Below, one piece after another: positions 59,791 through 64,000 of a DNA stretch of 64,000 nucleotides; position 1 is the stretch's first letter; each line of letters starts with the position of its first letter. This DNA comes from Oceanimonas doudoroffii. Lineage in GTDB: Bacteria; Pseudomonadota; Gammaproteobacteria; Enterobacterales; Aeromonadaceae. Both the position numbers and the translations under genes were made by a program. The notes beneath the pieces are model-generated. The model worked only from the letters and a program-made list of their open reading frames with translations, was not told the DNA's origin and ran no database searches. The DNA lies in NCBI RefSeq assembly GCF_002242685.1, contig NZ_NBIM01000001.1:1240001-1304000 (forward strand), given 5' to 3'.

Positions 59791-59814
59791 AGCCCCGATA
59801 TTCAAATCGGGGCT
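59791..59814 (-). terminator. first leader terminator after the initiator tRNA
   Basis: AGCCCCGAT (59791-59799) and ATCGGGGCT (59806-59814) form a nine-base stem with TTTTTG on the minus strand. It ends transcription of the tRNA, with read-through into rimP-nusA-infB. Confidence 0.9.
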
Positions 59815-59881
59815 ATTCACCTGGACCCTGATTGTCGCCTCGCAGCGACCATTCATCGTGAGCAGACGATGAACGTGAAAT

Positions 59882-59958
<77 letters not shown>

Positions 59959-60016
59959 TCCGAAATCGTGCGAGATTATAGTCAAATCGAGCATTCATCT
60001 CAACCGAACTATAAAT

Positions 60017-60103
60017 TGGTGCCGAGAGCGGGACTTGAACCCGCACGCCCATACGGGCACTACCCCCTCAAGATAGCGTGTCTACCAATTCCACCATCTC
60101 GGC
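60017..60103 (-). tRNA. tRNA-Leu(GAG)
   Basis: An 87-base class II tRNA with a long variable arm and anticodon GAG (loop TTGAGGG), CCA encoded. It matches E. coli leuU, which also lies between secG and metY. Confidence 0.96.
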
Positions 60104-60109
60104 AAAAAC

Positions 60110-60445
60110 TTAGTTGGGAACGTCGCTGCCGCTTTCGACCGGAACGTCACCCTGAACAGGAGTTTCAACTACTTCGGGAGCCGTCAGGTCTTCCCACTCG
60201 CTGCTCTGCTTGGTTGCATTGGTAGAGAGATTACCAAGCACCAGACTTACTACAAAGAAACCAGCCGCCAGCAATGTGGTCGTTTTGGTCAGGAAATTAC
60301 CTGAGCCGCTGGATCCGAAAACCGTATTGGATGCACCCGCTCCGAAGGAGGCGCCCATATCGGCGCCTTTCCCTTGCTGTATCAGCACCAGGCCAATCAG
60401 GGCCAGTGCTATCAGCAGGTACACCACCAAAAGAATCTCGTACAT
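60110..60445 (-). CDS. secG: protein-export membrane protein SecG
   Basis: SecG is the small subunit of the SecYEG translocon. The 111-residue protein has two membrane segments (MYEILLVVYLLIALALIGLV and LLAAGFFVVSLVLG) flanking the conserved cytoplasmic loop QQGKGADMGASFGAGASNTVFGSSG. The start at 60445 fits the family. It is followed by tRNA-Leu within seven bases. Confidence 0.95.
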   Translation of the reverse strand: MYEILLVVYLLIALALIGLVLIQQGKGADMGASFGAGASNTVFGSSGSGNFLTKTTTLLAAGFFVVSLVLGNLSTNATKQSSEWEDLTAPEVVETPVQGDVPVESGSDVPN

Positions 60446-60607
60446 TTTGCTACCTTTGGTTGGCGCTCGCTTCCCTTGGCAGGCTGCCCTTGGGAGCGGG
60501 GCTAATACTAGCGACACCCCCGATGGGATACAAGCGCAATTTTAAAAAATTCGTTCAAGTGCATAAAAAGAAGGCAAAGCGATGATTACACAACCGTTTT
60601 TGCCTGA

Positions 60608-60658
60608 AGTGTGAGAAGACGGAGGTAATTAAGCGCATTTTACTGCCCTCCTCACACT
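60608..60658 (-). terminator. imperfect hairpin after glmM
   Basis: AGTGTGAG (60608-60615) and CTCACACT (60651-60658), with inner GGAGG and CCTCC arms, form a long stem-loop just after the glmM stop on the minus strand. No T-run next to it; may separate glmM from secG. Confidence 0.45.
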
Positions 60659-60667
60659 CCACCCGGT

Positions 60668-61993
60668 TCAGAGCACCGCTTCGGCGATATATTCGGCCAG
60701 GCGGCGCACCTGGGGCTCATCGGCGCCTTCCACCATCACTCGAATCAACGGTTCCGTGCCCGACTTTCGCAATAGCACTCGGCCCTTGCCGGCCAGCTCC
60801 GCCTCGGCCACGGCCACCCGTTGTTGTACTTCTTCCTGGGCCAGGGGATCGGTGCCGGGAGCATAGCGCACATTAACCAGTACCTGGGGAAACAAAACCA
60901 GCCCCGAACGCAGCTCGGCCAGCGTCTCCCCTTGGTTGATCAGGGCCCGCAGCACCTGCAACGCGGCGACGATGCCATCACCGGTGCTGTTGTGATCCAG
61001 GCTGATGATATGGCCGGAGTTCTCACCACCCAGTTTCCAGCCGTGCTCCTTGAGCTGCTCCATGACGTAACGATCCCCTACCTTGGCGCGCTCAAAGGGA
61101 ATGTCCAGCTCCGCCAGGGCCAGCTCCAGGGCCATGTTACTCATCAGGGTGCCAACCACGCCACCACCGAGCTTGCCCCTGCGCTGGGCGTCCCGGGCAA
61201 TGATGTACAACACCTCGTCACCGTCCACCAGGGCCCCGGTGTGATCCACCATGGCCAGGCGGTCGCCGTCACCGTCAAAGGCAATACCCAGGTCGGCACC
61301 ATGCTCCCGCACCGCCGCCTGCAAGGCCGCCGGGGCGGTGGAACCGACGCCGTCGTTGATGTTAAGCCCGTTGGGCTGCACGCCGGTACGGATCACCTTG
61401 GCACCCAGCTCTTCAAACACCGCCGGTGCAATGTGATAGGTGGCACCATGGGCGCAGTCAAGCACTATGGTCAGGCCATCCAGGTGCAGACCGCTAGGAA
61501 AGGTGCTCTTGCAGAACTCAATGTACCGGCCGGCGGCATCGTTGATACGGCTAGCCTTGCCGAGCTGATCCGACGGCACGCAGTCCATGGGCTGATCGAG
61601 CATGGCTTCAATGGCCAGCTCCACCTCGTCGGGCAGCTTGGTGCCGTCGTGAGAAAAGAATTTGATGCCGTTGTCGTAATAGGGATTGTGTGACGCACTG
61701 ATGACGATGCCCGCTTCGGCCCTGAAGGTGCGGGTCAGGTAGGCAATGGCCGGGGTCGGCATGGGGCCCAGCAGTGCCGCCTGCAGGCCGGCGGCAGACA
61801 GGCCCGCTTCCAGTGCCGACTCCAGCATGTAACCGGAAATGCGGGTGTCCTTGCCAATCAGTACCTTTCTGGTACCGGTTTGCGACAACACCTTGCCGGC
61901 GGCCCAGCCCAGCTTCATCACAAATTCGGGGGTAATGGGGTACTCACCGACCCGGCCGCGTACGCCGTCGGTACCAAAATATTTTCTGCTCAT
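60668..61993 (-). CDS. glmM: phosphoglucosamine mutase GlmM
   Basis: GlmM interconverts glucosamine 6-phosphate and 1-phosphate for peptidoglycan and LPS synthesis. The 441-residue protein has the phosphoserine loop [19 protein letters not shown] with Ser101, the metal loop DGDGDR, and the C-terminal [15 protein letters not shown] phosphate-binding motif. Its start overlaps the folP stop by four bases. Confidence 0.96.
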   Translation of the reverse strand: MSRKYFGTDGVRGRVGEYPITPEFVMKLGWAAGKVLSQTGTRKVLIGKDTRISGYMLESALEAGLSAAGLQAALLGPMPTPAIAYLTRTFRAEAGIVISASHNPYYDNGIKFFSHDGTKLPDEVELAIEAMLDQPMDCVPSDQLGKASRINDAAGRYIEFCKSTFPSGLHLDGLTIVLDCAHGATYHIAPAVFEELGAKVIRTGVQPNGLNINDGVGSTAPAALQAAVREHGADLGIAFDGDGDRLAMVDHTGALVDGDEVLYIIARDAQRRGKLGGGVVGTLMSNMALELALAELDIPFERAKVGDRYVMEQLKEHGWKLGGENSGHIISLDHNSTGDGIVAALQVLRALINQGETLAELRSGLVLFPQVLVNVRYAPGTDPLAQEEVQQRVAVAEAELAGKGRVLLRKSGTEPLIRVMVEGADEPQVRRLAEYIAEAVL

Positions 61994-62832
61994 GAAGATT
62001 GTTCCTGATAGTGGGCGGCCCTGCGCCATACGCGCAGGGCGTCGACCATTTCCTTTACATCGTGCACCCGTACAATTTGCGCGCCTTGCGCCACTGCAAA
62101 CAGATGGGCCGCCAGGGTACCGGCCAGGCGCTCACTGACCTCACGATCCAGCAACTGGCCAATCATCGACTTGCGCGACATACCTGCCAGCAGTGGCAGT
62201 CCGAGCCGGTGCAGCTCGCCGATGCGGCCCAGCAGTTCGTAATTGTGCTCCAGGGACTTGCCGAAGCCGTAGCCGGGATCCAGACAAATGCGTTCGCGGG
62301 GAATGCCCGCCGCAGCACAGGCGGTCAACCGTTCCTCGAGAAAAACGGCTACCTCGGCGGCCACATCGTCGTAATCCGGCGCCTGCTGCATGGTACGAGG
62401 CTGACCCTGCATGTGCATCAGGCAGACGGCGGCACCGCTGGCAGCAGCCACCTGCAAGGCATCGGGTTCGCGCAGGGCGCGAATGTCATTGATCAGATCG
62501 GCCCCGGCCCCGACCGCCTCGCCCATGACCACCGCCTTGCTGGTATCCACCGATATCCAGCAGTCCAGCTCGGCCCGCAGCCGCTCAATAACGGGCACCA
62601 CCCGTTCCAGCTCCTGCTGCTCGGCCACCTCATCGGCACCGGGCCGGGTCGACTCACCGCCCACATCAATAATGCTGGCACCGTCGGCCACCATTTGCAG
62701 GGCATGGCGCAGGGCGGCGTCCTGGCCGTGAAAACGGCCGCCGTCGGAAAAAGAGTCTGGGGTGATATTGAGCACACCCATTACCTGTGGCGTGGAAAGA
62801 TCCAGCGTACGGGATAAAGAAGATAACAACAT
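61990..62832 (-). CDS. folP: dihydropteroate synthase
   Basis: FolP joins p-aminobenzoate to the pterin in folate synthesis and is the sulfonamide target. The 280-residue protein has [29 protein letters not shown] and [14 protein letters not shown], all conserved. Translationally coupled to glmM. Nothing in the sequence suggests a resistance variant. Confidence 0.96.
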   Translation of the reverse strand: MLLSSLSRTLDLSTPQVMGVLNITPDSFSDGGRFHGQDAALRHALQMVADGASIIDVGGESTRPGADEVAEQQELERVVPVIERLRAELDCWISVDTSKAVVMGEAVGAGADLINDIRALREPDALQVAAASGAAVCLMHMQGQPRTMQQAPDYDDVAAEVAVFLEERLTACAAAGIPRERICLDPGYGFGKSLEHNYELLGRIGELHRLGLPLLAGMSRKSMIGQLLDREVSERLAGTLAAHLFAVAQGAQIVRVHDVKEMVDALRVWRRAAHYQEQSS

Positions 62833-62856
62833 AAACGGGTGATTCCTAAAAACAAA

Positions 62857-62883
62857 AAGCCCCGGTAAGGATGACCGGGGCTT
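62857..62883 (-). terminator. terminator after ftsH
   Basis: AAGCCCCGGT (62857-62866) and ACCGGGGCTT (62874-62883) form a ten-base stem with TTTTTG on the minus strand, between ftsH and folP. Some read-through into folP is expected because no promoter was found in the short gap. Confidence 0.88.
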
Positions 62884-62898
62884 AATTTATCATAAAAC

Positions 62899-64000
62899 TC
62901 AGTTGCTGGTGGCGTCACCGGGCTTGTTCAGGTCGGGAGACGTCGCTTTTTTGTCTTCGCTCTCTTCCTGCTTGTCACCGGTGCCGGCGGTCGGCCCCTG
63001 GGGCTTGTCACCGTGCTCATCCTTCCAGTCGGCGGGCGGACGGACATCCCGGCGCGCCATCAGATCGTCGATCTGGCGGGCGTCGATGGTCTCGTACTTC
63101 ATCAGCGCGTCCTTCATGGCATGCAGAATGTCGATGTTATCGTTCAGGATCTGCTTGGCCCGGTTGAAGTTGCGCTCAATGACCTGCTTGACCTCGGCAT
63201 CGATCAGCTTGGCGGTTTCATCGGACATGTGCTTGCTCTTGGCCGCGCTGCGACCCAGGAACACCTCGCCCTCTTCTTCCGCATACAGCAGGGGGCCCAT
63301 TTTTTCGGACAGACCCCACTGGGTCACCATCTTGTGGGCGATTTCGGTGGCCCGCTCGATGTCGTTGGACGCGCCCGTGGTCACCTTGTCAAAGCCATAG
63401 ATGATTTCTTCCGCCAAGCGGCCGCCGTACAGGCTGGAAATCATCGACTCCAGGTGCTGCTTGCTGTAGCTGAACCTGTCCTGCTCGGGCAGGTACATGG
63501 TCACACCCAAGGCACGGCCACGAGGTATGATGGACACCTTGTACACGGGATCGTGCTCGGGCACGATACGGCCCACAATGGCGTGACCGGCTTCGTGATA
63601 GGCAGTCATTTCCTTTTCGGACTCGGACATCACCATGGAGCGGCGCTCGGCACCCATCATGATCTTGTCCTTGGCCTTTTCGAACTCTTCCATCGATACC
63701 AGACGGCGACCGCCACGGGCGGCAAACAGGGCGGCCTCGTTCACCAGGTTGGCCAGATCGGCACCACTGAAGCCAGGGGTACCCCGGGCAATCAGGGAAG
63801 CCTCTACGTCGTCGCCCAGCGGTACACGACGCATGTGTACCTTGAGGATCTGCTCACGGCCACGTACATCGGGCAGCCCTACCACTACCTGGCGGTCGAA
63901 ACGGCCCGGACGCAGCAGTGCGGGGTCGAGCACGTCGGGGCGGTTGGTGGCGGCGATGACAATAACGCCCTCGTTGCCTTCAAAGCCGTCCATTTCCACC
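62899..64000 (-). CDS. ftsH: ATP-dependent zinc metalloprotease FtsH (C-terminal part)
   Basis: FtsH is the membrane-bound AAA+ protease that degrades LpxC, sigma-32 and faulty membrane proteins. Only the last 367 or so residues lie in the window; the gene runs off the right edge. Visible are the end of the AAA domain ([28 protein letters not shown]) and the protease with the zinc motif HEAGH, followed by a charged C-terminal tail. The GTG at 63997-63999 is an internal Val codon, not a start. Confidence 0.96.
   Translation of the reverse strand, partial: VEMDGFEGNEGVIVIAATNRPDVLDPALLRPGRFDRQVVVGLPDVRGREQILKVHMRRVPLGDDVEASLIARGTPGFSGADLANLVNEAALFAARGGRRLVSMEEFEKAKDKIMMGAERRSMVMSESEKEMTAYHEAGHAIVGRIVPEHDPVYKVSIIPRGRALGVTMYLPEQDRFSYSKQHLESMISSLYGGRLAEEIIYGFDKVTTGASNDIERATEIAHKMVTQWGLSEKMGPLLYAEEEGEVFLGRSAAKSKHMSDETAKLIDAEVKQVIERNFNRAKQILNDNIDILHAMKDALMKYETIDARQIDDLMARRDVRPPADWKDEHGDKPQGPTAGTGDKQEESEDKKATSPDLNKPGDATSN

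Overview
The window is chromosomal DNA from a GC-rich gammaproteobacterium. The gene order ftsH-folP-glmM-secG-tRNA-Leu(GAG)-initiator tRNA-rimP-nusA-infB-rbfA-truB-rpsO-pnp, the thrLABC operon beside lasT, rssB beside galU, dnaT-dnaC, and ygfB/zapA/6S RNA/fau all match the E. coli arrangement. TRAP transporters, a CsrB-type RNA and the protein sequences suggest a free-living, probably aquatic lineage such as the Aeromonadales (Oceanimonas, Oceanisphaera or Zobellella type). That genus-level guess is inference. No phage, insertion sequence, CRISPR array or obvious genomic island is visible.

Layout. 1-6 kb: a ribose module rbsDACBKR with candidate RbsR operators in front. 6-11.6 kb: a DMT exporter, a LysR regulator, a TRAP transporter (P, Q and M subunits) and, overlapping the last transporter gene, a VanX/DdpX-type D-Ala-D-Ala dipeptidase. 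11.7-12.5 kb: yciB and yciI. 12.6-16.4 kb: an acetoacetate/short-chain fatty acid operon (CoA-transferase subunits A and B, AtoE permease) with a divergent LysR gene. 16.6-22.7 kb: a ComEA-like protein, galU, an rssB-like gene whose receiver domain has lost its phosphoacceptor Asp, dnaT-dnaC, a yqjD-yqjE-yqjK-like trio, a YceI protein and a host-attachment-family protein. 23-27.6 kb: gcvT-gcvH-gcvP. 27.9-31 kb: ygfB-ubiH-ubiI without pepP. 31-33.3 kb: zapA, 6S RNA, a VF530-type protein, fau and rpiA. 33.5-36.8 kb: modABC and divergent modE with a clear ModE operator. 37-39.7 kb: acnA. 40-41.9 kb: rimK and a zinc deacylase. 41.9-42.4 kb: a CsrB-like regulatory RNA on the minus strand. 42.6-47.5 kb: thrABC with leader peptide and attenuator. 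47.5-50.7 kb: lasT, roxA, a GNAT gene and pdxH. 50.8-64 kb: the pnp-to-ftsH translation and transcription block.

How it fits together. Most of the window is housekeeping: translation initiation, rRNA and tRNA modification, one-carbon and folate metabolism, threonine synthesis, ubiquinone synthesis and replication restart. It is broken up by nutrient modules, each with its own regulator nearby (RbsR, two LysR proteins, ModE). Global control is represented by 6S RNA, the RssB-like protein and the CsrB-like RNA.

The observations most worth a second look are the CsrB-like RNA with about 26 GGA motifs and an upstream UvrY/GacA-like box; the TRAP transporter coupled to a D-Ala-D-Ala dipeptidase; the Asn-for-Asp change in RssB; and three copies of an 84-bp palindromic repeat, two of which flank rpiA in opposite orientation.
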